A stretch of 5,155 nt of DNA from Stenotrophomonas sp. (GCA_003510825.1 DOKO01000436.1:1-5155); one strand, 5' to 3'. Shown: positions 1 to 4,607, counted from the first letter of the stretch. Notes: a model not told the origin generated them from the sequence alone. Numbers and translations are program-made.

Positions 1-3
1 AGC

Positions 4-47
4 GGTGGGTCGGCACCCACCAGAGCCACCAGAGCAGTGGGTCGGCA
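4..47. repeat. Short hairpin plus direct repeats downstream of the VUT gene
   Basis: Positions 4-10 (GGTGGGT) and 15-21 (ACCCACC) form a perfect 7-bp stem with a 4-nt loop. The 11-mer GTGGGTCGGCA occurs at 5-15 and again at 37-47, and the 9-mer CCACCAGAG is tandemly repeated at 17-25 and 26-34. The second 11-mer ends next to the VUT stop codon (49-51), so in the sense of that gene this is its immediate 3' region. There is no T tract, so it is at best a weak or Rho-assisted terminator. It may instead be a fragment of a dispersed palindromic repeat cut by the window edge. Confidence 0.5.
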
Positions 48-48
48 T

Positions 49-603
49 TTACCGGGGCAGCGGCGCCATCTTCCACAGCAACGCGCGGAACGGGGCCAGC
101 AGGCACACGCCGATGGCCAGCTTCACCGCCAGGTCGCCCGCCGCCCAGCTCACCCACGGCAGCGTCGAACCGGCAAACGCGATCGACCAGAAGATGGTCG
201 TATCCACCGTCGCGCTGCAGGTGGTGGCCACCATCGGTGCGCGCCACCAGCTGCCACGGCGCAGGCGGTCGAACACGGTGATGTCCAGCAGCTGGGCCAC
301 GATGAAGGCTGAGCACGAGGCGATCGCGATGCGCGGCGTCGCCACCCACACCGACAGCAGCACCGCCAGCAGGAAACCGATCCACGCCACGCGGCGGGCC
401 GGGCCCGGGCCAAAGCGGCGGTTGATCAGGTTGCTCACCAGGAACGCCACCGGGTAGCTGAAGGCGCCCCAGGTCAGCCAGTCGTTGATCGGGTACTGCA
501 CCAGCACGTTGGACAGCAGCACCACCGCGCCCATGGCCAGCACTGCCAGCACGAGCGCGCGCGGGGTCAGCGGGGCAAACACAGGGTCAGGACGCACGGA
601 CAT
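49..603 (-). CDS. VUT/YhhQ-family queuosine precursor transporter (184 aa)
   Basis: This is a polytopic inner-membrane protein of the VUT family (PF02592). The E. coli member YhhQ imports the queuosine precursors preQ0 and preQ1, which are used to modify the tRNA wobble base. About six hydrophobic segments are visible, near residues 15-35, 42-60, 72-88, 92-110, 122-144 and 150-175. Family-like blocks are LTWGAFSYPVAFL (42-54), the R-I-A-I-A-S patch (91-96), AQLLDITVFDRLR (103-115), and WWRAP followed by a conserved Asp-Thr in a Phe-rich helix (119-138). It is shorter than E. coli YhhQ (about 220 aa); from memory of that sequence, the loss is mostly the loop before the RIAIAS segment. The ATG start has no clear Shine-Dalgarno sequence, but a promoter-like site lies 31 bp upstream. 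Function is by homology, so the substrate is inferred. The stop is TAA. Confidence 0.87.
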   Translation of the reverse strand: MSVRPDPVFAPLTPRALVLAVLAMGAVVLLSNVLVQYPINDWLTWGAFSYPVAFLVSNLINRRFGPGPARRVAWIGFLLAVLLSVWVATPRIAIASCSAFIVAQLLDITVFDRLRRGSWWRAPMVATTCSATVDTTIFWSIAFAGSTLPWVSWAAGDLAVKLAIGVCLLAPFRALLWKMAPLPR

Positions 604-633
604 GGCGAGCCAGGGCAGACAAGGGAATCGGCC

Positions 634-662
634 ATTATCCGCCCGCCCACCGGCAAAGCCAA
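634..662 (-). promoter_or_regulatory. Candidate sigma70 promoter of the VUT gene
   Basis: Reading the minus strand, TTGGCT (657-662) and GATAAT (634-639) are separated by 17 nt. The -10 matches the consensus at five of six positions and the -35 at four of six. Transcription would start near 627, leaving a leader of only about two dozen bases before the ATG at 603. That leader is too short for a riboswitch. It suggests the gene is transcribed independently of the upstream secreted-protein gene, which ends at 687. Confidence 0.45.
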
Positions 663-686
663 AACCCGCCGTTCAGCTGGCCCGGC

Positions 687-1178
687 TCAGTAACCGCCCT
701 GTGCCGGCGGGTAGGGGGCGGGAATGTGGGTCAGCGGCCGGCCCTGCGGATCGCGGGCCATCAGGCCGTTGTGGCCTTCCGACGGGGTCTGGTCGAACTG
801 CACGGTCTGGCCGACCTGGAACAGCACCGTGGGATCGCCGGCCTGGTTCTGCCAGCGGATGGCGGCGGTATTACCCGGTTGTCCCGCCTGCTCCAGCAGC
901 ACTTCGCGCTCGCCATCCACGTTGGTGCCGATCGAGCGCACCTGCATCGGCGGCGGCACGCCATTGGACGGCGCTACCGGCGGCTGGCCGGGCTGCGGGT
1001 TGGCGGCGGCCGCATCGTTCTGCGCCATGGTCTGGGCCAGACCCGGGGAAATATCCAGCGACACCGGAGGCTGCTGCGTGTCCACGAAGCGGTAGACGCG
1101 CCGCGCATCGGCAGGGCTGGCAGACAGCAGCCCGACGGCCAAGGCCAGGGCAATCGCAGTGCAGGGCAGGGTACGCAT
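687..1178 (-). CDS. Exported protein of unknown function (163 aa)
   Basis: I do not recognise a named family. The N-terminus is a typical Sec signal peptide: basic residue R2, a hydrophobic core at about residues 8-20, then S-P-A-D-A with probable cleavage after A25. The mature protein is about 138 residues and begins RRVYRFVD, which faintly recalls the YRW-D start of DUF4124 proteins, but the rest of that domain is not evident. A Pro/Gln/Ala-rich stretch lies around residues 55-75. It is followed by a segment rich in Val, Gln and Asp (about 78-128) that looks beta-stranded, and a Pro/Gly-rich tail ending in Tyr. The start at 1178 is chosen because of the signal peptide and a strong Shine-Dalgarno site. 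The frame stays open to 1328, but that extension reads through a SMAG arm. A periplasmic or cell-surface location is inferred. Genomic relatives are probably confined to Xanthomonadaceae. Confidence 0.8.
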   Translation of the reverse strand: MRTLPCTAIALALAVGLLSASPADARRVYRFVDTQQPPVSLDISPGLAQTMAQNDAAAANPQPGQPPVAPSNGVPPPMQVRSIGTNVDGEREVLLEQAGQPGNTAAIRWQNQAGDPTVLFQVGQTVQFDQTPSEGHNGLMARDPQGRPLTHIPAPYPPAQGGY

Positions 1179-1185
1179 CGTCAAT

Positions 1186-1192
1186 TCCTCCA
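1186..1192 (-). promoter_or_regulatory. Shine-Dalgarno site fixing the start of the exported protein
   Basis: The minus strand reads TGGAGGA seven bases before the ATG at 1176-1178. This close match to the anti-SD sequence, together with the signal peptide that begins immediately after it, supports the 163-residue product over any longer in-frame version. Confidence 0.75.
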
Positions 1193-1202
1193 TGGAGCGA
1201 CT

Positions 1203-1219
1203 GGGCCCTGGGCGGGCCC
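1203..1219 (-). other. GC-only hairpin in the leader of the exported-protein gene
   Basis: GGGCCC at 1203-1208 and again at 1214-1219 form a perfect 6-bp stem around a 5-nt loop. It is centred about 30 bases upstream of the ATG at 1178 and just above its ribosome binding site. No T tract follows. It could affect transcript stability or translation, or be chance in GC-rich DNA. Confidence 0.35.
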
Positions 1220-1281
1220 GCGTGCCGATCATAGCGTTGCCGGTGTAAAGCGCTGGTCGGGCCGGCCAGCGGTCATGAGCC

Positions 1282-1340
1282 GTAGAGTCGAGCTTGCTCG
1301 ACTGCACCGGGCACCAGCAGTCGAGCAAGCTCGACTCTAC
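1282..1340. repeat. SMAG-type GTAG palindromic dimer
   Basis: Two 23-bp arms, 1282-1304 and 1318-1340, are perfect reverse complements around a 13-nt centre. Each arm begins GTAGAGTCGAG at its outer end and is itself a small hairpin, with GTCGAGC and GCTCGAC flanking TT. GTAG ends, an internal hairpin and inverted pairing are the hallmarks of SMAG elements, the Stenotrophomonas REP-like family thought to be moved by a RAYT (REP-associated tyrosine transposase) encoded elsewhere. No transposase is in this window. The right end overlaps the last bases of the ELM1-family gene. As RNA the dimer would fold into a stable structure and could limit readthrough or protect the 3' end of that transcript. 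Confidence 0.88.
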
Positions 1341-2302
1341 CTCTGGGCGAGGCGCGCGCTGACTTCGGCGGCTACCCGCGCGGTTTCACGCAGCGGCTCG
1401 ATGCGGTCGTGCTGCCAGTCCAGCCAGCGCGTCTGCAGGCGGCCGCGTTCGTGCAGCTGGCGCTGGAAGCGGGCCAGCCGTCCCTGCGCGGTGTCGGCCA
1501 GGGCCACCATCACCGGCAGGCGCGTGGCGCTGGCTTCAGAGAGCAGGTTCACCGAATCGGGTGATACCACCACCCGGTTGGCCCAGCCCAGCAGGCCGGC
1601 ATAGGGGTTCACGCCGTCGCCGCCATCGCCCCAGATCACGTGCGGCAGGTGCGCGAACGTCGCGCGCAGGATCTCGGCCAAAGCCGGCGGCGTGCGTCGC
1701 GAGGTGGTGGCCAGCAGGCTGCCGCCTTCGTTTTGGATCTGCTCGGCCAGCGCCGTGAACACCGCCACCATCGCCGCCTCATCCCACGGTGCCAGCGGCG
1801 TCGGGCCGCCCACCAGCAGCGCGGTGCGCGGGCCGGGCAGGGCACCGAAGTCGGCGAACGCGGCGCGGCCCAGCGCCAGCCAGTCATCGTCCACCGGGTT
1901 CAGGCTGCCGATCAGCGTGAGTACGTTGCTGCCACGCAGGGCATCGTGCTCGGGCACCACCACCAGGTCCCAATGGCGGGAGGGCAGGCGCGGGTCGAGG
2001 ATCTGCACCGTGCGGCTGCCACGTGCACGCAGCACGCGCAGCGCACCGGCGGCCTGGCGGCCACAGCCGATCGCCAGCGCAGGGGCCTGCGCGGCCAGTT
2101 CGGCGAAGTCGGGGCCGTAGCCGTTCACATCACCGGGCAGGCGCCGCGGCGACAGCCAGCGCCAGGGCGCACGGGGCTGCAGGACCAGCGGGCGGTGGGT
2201 GCCCTGGCGCAGCGCCGAGGCCAGCGCGACCGCCTGGCGGACATTGCCGGCACGGCCGTCAGTGACCGTCCACGGCGCGCTCGATCGTTTCACCATTGGC
2301 AT
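1337..2302 (-). CDS. ELM1-family protein (PF06258, mitochondrial fission ELM1-like), 321 aa
   Basis: This is a bacterial member of the family named after plant ELM1, which helps recruit the dynamin-like DRP3 proteins to mitochondria. The bacterial role is unknown, and the fold is thought to resemble GT-B glycosyltransferases. Family-typical blocks are TDGRAGNVRQAVALA (14-28), IGCGRQAA (78-85), LDPRLP and VVPEHD (102-107, 115-120), IGSLN (131-135), ALLVGGP (161-167) and SPDSVNLLSEA (247-257). The N-terminal GRAGN and C-terminal SPDSVNLLSEA blocks would face the inter-domain cleft. There are no membrane segments or signal peptide, so the protein is probably cytoplasmic or peripheral. The chosen ATG lacks a good Shine-Dalgarno sequence, and Met3 is an alternative start. 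The TAG stop is provided by the GTAG end of the adjacent SMAG dimer. The gene is transcribed divergently from the rutE-like gene. Confidence 0.87.
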   Translation of the reverse strand: MPMVKRSSAPWTVTDGRAGNVRQAVALASALRQGTHRPLVLQPRAPWRWLSPRRLPGDVNGYGPDFAELAAQAPALAIGCGRQAAGALRVLRARGSRTVQILDPRLPSRHWDLVVVPEHDALRGSNVLTLIGSLNPVDDDWLALGRAAFADFGALPGPRTALLVGGPTPLAPWDEAAMVAVFTALAEQIQNEGGSLLATTSRRTPPALAEILRATFAHLPHVIWGDGGDGVNPYAGLLGWANRVVVSPDSVNLLSEASATRLPVMVALADTAQGRLARFQRQLHERGRLQTRWLDWQHDRIEPLRETARVAAEVSARLAQR

Positions 2303-2325
2303 TAATTCGTTTCAGCCCTGCTGGG

Positions 2326-2343
2326 TGTTGCAACAGTCGCGAC
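2326..2343. promoter_or_regulatory. Two abutting palindromes in a divergent intergenic region
   Basis: TGTTGCAACA (2326-2335) and GTCGCGAC (2336-2343) are perfect palindromes placed end to end. They lie within the 120 bp separating the divergent ELM1-family and rutE-like genes. Such a position suits an operator serving both promoters. No convincing -35/-10 pair with correct spacing was found beside them, so regulatory function is a guess. Confidence 0.3.
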
Positions 2344-2422
2344 ACTCTACACTCCTGATCGTCCTTTCGCCCCGCGTCGCCCGCGGGCACTGACTCCCTT
2401 TTGCTGCCCTGGAGATCCACCG

Positions 2423-3013
2423 ATGTCCCACGCGCTCGATGCTGCTGCACTGGACCAGTTGTTCCGCACCGCCCGTACCCAGAACGCCTTCCTCGACAAG
2501 CCGGTGGAAGACGCCCAGCTGCACGCCCTGTACGAGCTGGTGAAGTGGGGCCCGACCGCCGCCAATGGCAGCCCGGCGCGCTTCGTGTTCGTGAAGTCGG
2601 CCGAAGCCAAGGCCAAGCTGGCCCCGGCGCTGTCCGAAGGCAACCACGACAAGACCCTGGCCGCACCGGTCACCGTCATCGTCGCCTTCGACCAGGATTT
2701 CCACGAAAAGCTGCCGTACCTGTTCCCGCACACCGATGCCAAGGCCTGGTTCGACGGCCCGCGTGAAGGCCGCCACGAAGGCGCGTTCCGCAACGGCAGC
2801 CTGCAGGGCGCCTACCTGATCCTGGCCGCACGCGCGCTGGGCTTGGATGCCGGCCCGATGTCCGGCTTCGACAATGCCAAGGTCGACGAAGCCTTCTTCG
2901 CCGGCACCAACATCAAGTCGAACTTCCTGGTCAACCTGGGTTACGGTGACCCCTCGGGCCTGTTCCCCCGTCTGCCGCGCCTGTCGTTCGACGAAGCGGC
3001 GCGCATCGCGTAA
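2423..3013 (+). CDS. rutE: RutE-like malonic semialdehyde reductase, nitroreductase fold (196 aa)
   Basis: This is a flavin (FMN)-dependent NAD(P)H oxidoreductase of the nitroreductase superfamily, RutE/HadB subgroup. In the E. coli Rut pyrimidine-degradation pathway, RutE reduces malonic semialdehyde to 3-hydroxypropionate. The length equals that of E. coli RutE, and characteristic blocks are clear: RTARTQN (15-21), LYELVKWGPTAANGSPARFVF (36-56), APVTVIVAFD (81-90), LPYLFPH (97-103), FRNGSLQGAYLILAARALGL (122-141), GPMSGFD (144-150) and NLGYGDPSG (171-179), then RLPRLSF. The SPAR and GPMSGFD segments correspond to flavin-binding regions. An SD sequence GGAG (2411-2414) lies eight bases before the ATG. 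No other rut gene is adjacent, so the natural substrate may be a different aldehyde, enone, nitro compound or quinone. A 76-bp gap leads to the YceI gene on the same strand. Confidence 0.93.
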   Translation: MSHALDAAALDQLFRTARTQNAFLDKPVEDAQLHALYELVKWGPTAANGSPARFVFVKSAEAKAKLAPALSEGNHDKTLAAPVTVIVAFDQDFHEKLPYLFPHTDAKAWFDGPREGRHEGAFRNGSLQGAYLILAARALGLDAGPMSGFDNAKVDEAFFAGTNIKSNFLVNLGYGDPSGLFPRLPRLSFDEAARIA

Positions 3014-3030
3014 GTCGCTGTATCGGTTTC

Positions 3031-3051
3031 GGGCCGTCCCCTTGGCGGCCC
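3031..3051 (+). other. Hairpin between the rutE-like and yceI genes
   Basis: GGGCCG (3031-3036) pairs with CGGCCC (3046-3051) around a 9-nt loop, 18 bases after the rutE stop. No T tract follows, so it is not a standard terminator. It might attenuate readthrough or stabilise the 3' end of the rutE message. Confidence 0.3.
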
Positions 3052-3075
3052 CCGTTGTACCCACCCTACGATTCC

Positions 3076-3080
3076 GGAGA
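3076..3080 (+). promoter_or_regulatory. Shine-Dalgarno site of the YceI lipoprotein
   Basis: GGAGA lies nine bases before the ATG at 3090. This site and the lipoprotein signal beginning at that ATG set the start. The open frame extends back into the rutE gene, but that part is only the rutE sequence read in another frame. Confidence 0.6.
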
Positions 3081-3089
3081 GTTCCTCAG

Positions 3090-3800
3090 ATGAGCGCCAC
3101 CCGTAAACTGCTGCTGCCGCTGGCCCTGACCCTGGCCATCGCCGCCTGCTCCAAGCCGGCCGACGAAGCCGCTGCCCCGGCTGCCGATGCCGCCGCCCCG
3201 GCCACCACCGAGCAGGCTGCCACCCCGGCCGCTGACGCCGCTGCTGCTGCCCCGGCTGCCGAAGCGATCCAGATCGCCTCGGGCACCTACAAGCTCGACC
3301 CGAGCCACACCGACGTGCTGGCCCAGTGGAGCCACTTCGGCTTCTCGCACCCGAGCGCGCACTTCGGCAACGCCGAAGGCACCCTGGTGTACGACGCCGC
3401 CGACGTGACCAAGTCCACCGTGGAAGTGAAGCTGCCGCTGAGCGGCCTGAACAGCTTCACCGCCAAGTTCGACGAACACCTGAAGAGCGCCGATTTCTTC
3501 GACGCCGCCAAGTTTGCCGATGCCACCTTCAAGAGTACCAAGGTTGAAGCCGCCGGCACCAACAAGCTGACCGTCACCGGCGACCTGACCATCAAGGGCA
3601 TCACCAAGCCGGTCACCCTGGACGTCACCATCAACGGCGGTGGCGAGCACCCGATGGCCAAGGTTCCGGCCGCTGGCTTCGATGCGACCACCACCCTGAA
3701 GCGCAGCGATTTCGGCGTCGGCGCCTACGCTCCGAACGTCAGCGATGAAGTGAACATCCGCATCACCACCGAAGCCACCGGCGAAAAGCCGGCTGCTTGA
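3090..3800 (+). CDS. YceI-family outer-membrane lipoprotein (236 aa)
   Basis: YceI proteins (PF04264) are lipocalin-like beta-barrels that bind long isoprenoid or lipid ligands in the periplasm. This one starts with a lipoprotein signal: K6, a hydrophobic core at 7-18 and a lipobox I-A-A-C with the lipidated Cys at 20. Ser at +2 predicts sorting to the outer membrane. Residues 21-60 form an Ala/Pro/Thr-rich linker with a near-repeat PAADAAAPA / PAADAAAAAPA. The YceI domain runs from about 62 to 228: GTYKLDPSHTDV (65-76), HFGFSHPSAHFG (82-93), a VEVKLPLSGLNS strand (111-122), DEHLKSADFFD (128-138), TVTGDLTIKGITKPVTLDV (161-179) and LKRSDFGVGAY (203-213). Membership of the family is near certain, but the ligand is not shown. 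Many YceI proteins are soluble, so the lipid anchor and long linker are noteworthy. An intrinsic terminator follows 30 bases after the stop. Confidence 0.95.
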   Translation: MSATRKLLLPLALTLAIAACSKPADEAAAPAADAAAPATTEQAATPAADAAAAAPAAEAIQIASGTYKLDPSHTDVLAQWSHFGFSHPSAHFGNAEGTLVYDAADVTKSTVEVKLPLSGLNSFTAKFDEHLKSADFFDAAKFADATFKSTKVEAAGTNKLTVTGDLTIKGITKPVTLDVTINGGGEHPMAKVPAAGFDATTTLKRSDFGVGAYAPNVSDEVNIRITTEATGEKPAA

Positions 3801-3830
3801 TGTAACCCGCTCACTCGTCGTGAGAAGGCA

Positions 3831-3862
3831 GAAGGCCCGCTGAAAAGCGGGCCTTCTTTTTT
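3831..3862 (+). terminator. Strong Rho-independent terminator after yceI
   Basis: A perfect 11-bp stem (3831-3841 with 3846-3856, GAAGGCCCGCT) encloses a GAAA tetraloop and is followed by six T residues (3857-3862). It ends the yceI transcript, and probably any rutE-yceI transcript. Confidence 0.95.
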
Positions 3863-3891
3863 GGGGCGGGGTGCTCGGGAACCCGCTTTCG

Positions 3892-3976
3892 GTAGAGTCG
3901 ACTGTTAGTCGACTGCTCTTGGCGGCGAGGGAAAACCCCGCGCTGCGCGCGATAGTCGACTAACAGTCGACTCTAC
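3892..3976. repeat. SMAG-type GTAG palindromic dimer, second subtype
   Basis: The 23-bp arms 3892-3914 and 3954-3976 are perfect reverse complements, separated by 39 nt. Each arm starts GTAGAGTCGA, identical to the first 10 bases of the dimer at 1282-1340. The arm core differs (GTCGACTGTTAGTCGAC rather than GTCGAGCTTGCTCGAC), yet the internal hairpin is kept. This covariation points to a selected structure and to a different SMAG subfamily. The 39-nt centre is GC-rich with a GCGC-type patch. The element lies between the yceI terminator and the convergent end of the 133-residue gene, where it could also act as a structured 3' boundary for the latter. Confidence 0.88.
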
Positions 3977-3978
3977 CC

Positions 3979-4040
3979 CGTCGTTGTTCGTCCCAACCCC
4001 GTCGTTGTTTTTCCGAACGACGTCGTCGTTTTTCGAATCC
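3979..4040. repeat. Degenerate tandem repeat, three units of about 21 bp
   Basis: Three consecutive units start CGTCGTTGTT (3979), CGTCGTTGTT (4000) and CGTCGTCGTT (4021), with lengths of 21, 21 and 20 bases. Units two and three continue with a T run and a CGAA motif, while unit one is more diverged after its first ten bases. The array begins two bases after the SMAG dimer and stops eight bases before the stop codon of the minus-strand gene. Within it, AACGAC (4016-4021) can pair with GTCGTT (4025-4030), followed by TTT, giving a weak plus-strand terminator-like hairpin. Confidence 0.6.
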
Positions 4041-4048
4041 CAGCGGTT

Positions 4049-4450
4049 TCAGCGCTGCGCGATCAACCACGCGGCGCACGCTTCGCTCGGGCTCTGCTTG
4101 GCCTTCACGGTCATCCCGCTCACGCGCACAAACGTCTGTGCGGCCTGGGCCACCACGTTGCGGGCGATCAGGGCGGCCTGCTTGGTGGCGGCCTGCTGCT
4201 TGCGCAGCTGCACGATATGCACCGACGGGCGGCCCACCGGGGCGTACTTCTGGTCGCGGCGCAGGATGTCGGCCACCTGGGCCACTTCGAATTCGGCCTG
4301 CAGATAACGGTGCTCGGCCTCCAGCAGCTCGCGCAGCGGTGCGCGCGCGGCGGCGGGGTCGGCGAAGGCGGCCAGGGCGGTGTCGCAGGCCGCGTCATCG
4401 GCGAAACGGGTGCGCAGCTTGTCGATGCCGGCCAGGGTCAGTTTGCCCAT
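4049..4450 (-). CDS. Protein of unknown function (133 aa), Ala-rich and helical
   Basis: I recognise no family. The product has no signal peptide or membrane segment. It appears largely helical and is rich in Ala, Arg and Gln. A long amphipathic stretch at about residues 34-68 (beginning AARAPLRELLEAEHRYLQAE) could form a coiled coil. It is followed by a short polar loop with APVGRPSVHI (70-79) and a basic helix at about 80-107, then an Ala-rich C-terminus. Start choice: the ATG at 4450 has TGAGG six bases upstream. The frame runs back to a GTG at 4504, but that start has no ribosome binding site and its coding potential is poor. Codon use (high GC3) matches the neighbours, which supports a real gene. 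It is a separate unit, with repeats on both sides. It might be a nucleic-acid-associated or scaffold protein, but nothing visible proves a role. Confidence 0.72.
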   Translation of the reverse strand: MGKLTLAGIDKLRTRFADDAACDTALAAFADPAAARAPLRELLEAEHRYLQAEFEVAQVADILRRDQKYAPVGRPSVHIVQLRKQQAATKQAALIARNVVAQAAQTFVRVSGMTVKAKQSPSEACAAWLIAQR

Positions 4451-4456
4451 GGAGGG

Positions 4457-4461
4457 CCTCA
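4457..4461 (-). promoter_or_regulatory. Shine-Dalgarno site deciding the start of the 133-aa protein
   Basis: The minus strand reads TGAGG six bases before the ATG at 4448-4450. The GTG farther upstream at 4504 has no comparable site. Confidence 0.55.
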
Positions 4462-4508
4462 CAGGTGCGGGAAAGGAGCGCGATTGTGGCAGATGTCGTG
4501 GCACGACC

Positions 4509-4607
4509 GGGGTCGGATCCCTTTTCCCGCAGGGAAAAGGGCTCTGACCCCATAGCCCACCGAAGCTTGGGGTCAGAGCCCTTTCCTTTGGAAAGGGATC
4601 CGACCCC
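4509..4607. repeat. Compound palindrome with GGGGTC ends (two nested 16-bp inverted repeats)
   Basis: The outer pair GGGGTCGGATCCCTTT (4509-4524) and its exact complement (4592-4607) encloses an inner pair AAAGGGCTCTGACCCC (4536-4551) and its exact complement (4569-4584). Each half also folds by itself. The left half pairs 4509-4528 with 4532-4551 over a 3-nt loop with two non-Watson-Crick positions. The right half pairs 4569-4586 with 4590-4607 over TTT, also with two mismatches. It thus resembles a head-to-head dimer of one imperfect hairpin. Sequence and ends differ from the GTAG (SMAG) elements. Similar GGGGTC...GACCCC palindromes are, as I recall, dispersed in Stenotrophomonas and Xanthomonas genomes. 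It lies between two minus-strand genes and would fold strongly in RNA. Confidence 0.85.

Noticed and set aside
604..633. A preQ1 riboswitch in front of the VUT transporter gene.
   Set aside because: The predicted leader is only about two dozen bases and shows no pseudoknot-forming elements. The intergenic gap as a whole is 83 bases.
1228..1233. A TATGAT-like -10 box for the exported-protein gene on the minus strand.
   Set aside because: No acceptable -35 lies 15-19 bases upstream. The nearest candidate, TTTACA, is only ten bases away.
1179..1328. N-terminal extension of the exported protein up to a start at 1328.
   Set aside because: It reads through one arm of a SMAG element and would bury the signal peptide internally. 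The ATG at 1178 has a strong SD.
1640..2305. A 221-residue plus-strand open frame over the ELM1-family gene.
   Set aside because: It is Arg/Gln/His-rich with no motifs, and the opposite strand carries the conserved ELM1 blocks.
2312..3064. A 250-residue minus-strand open frame opposite the rutE-like gene.
   Set aside because: It is antisense to a gene with unmistakable RutE motifs, and its composition is that expected from GC-rich codon bias. No family features or ribosome site.
2847..3089. N-terminal extension of the YceI protein back into rutE.
   Set aside because: This is rutE sequence in another frame, and the lipoprotein signal starts at 3090 with its own ribosome site.
3066..3650. A 194-residue Gly-rich minus-strand open frame opposite yceI.
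   Set aside because: It mirrors the YceI coding sequence. The Gly/Ser richness comes from the complement of the Ala/Pro codons.
1282..3976. The ELM1-rutE-yceI block, flanked by two GTAG elements, as a composite mobile unit.
   Set aside because: The two dimers have different cores and spacers, there is no transposase, and no target-site duplication is visible. They look like independent insertions at gene ends.
3979..4040. A CRISPR array.
   Set aside because: The units are contiguous and degenerate with no unique spacers, and no cas genes are present.
4495..4507. A short palindrome (GTCGTG, one base, CACGAC) upstream of the 133-residue gene as an operator.
   Set aside because: A single short dyad in GC-rich DNA next to a large repeat, with no promoter elements at the right spacing. 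Too weak to annotate.
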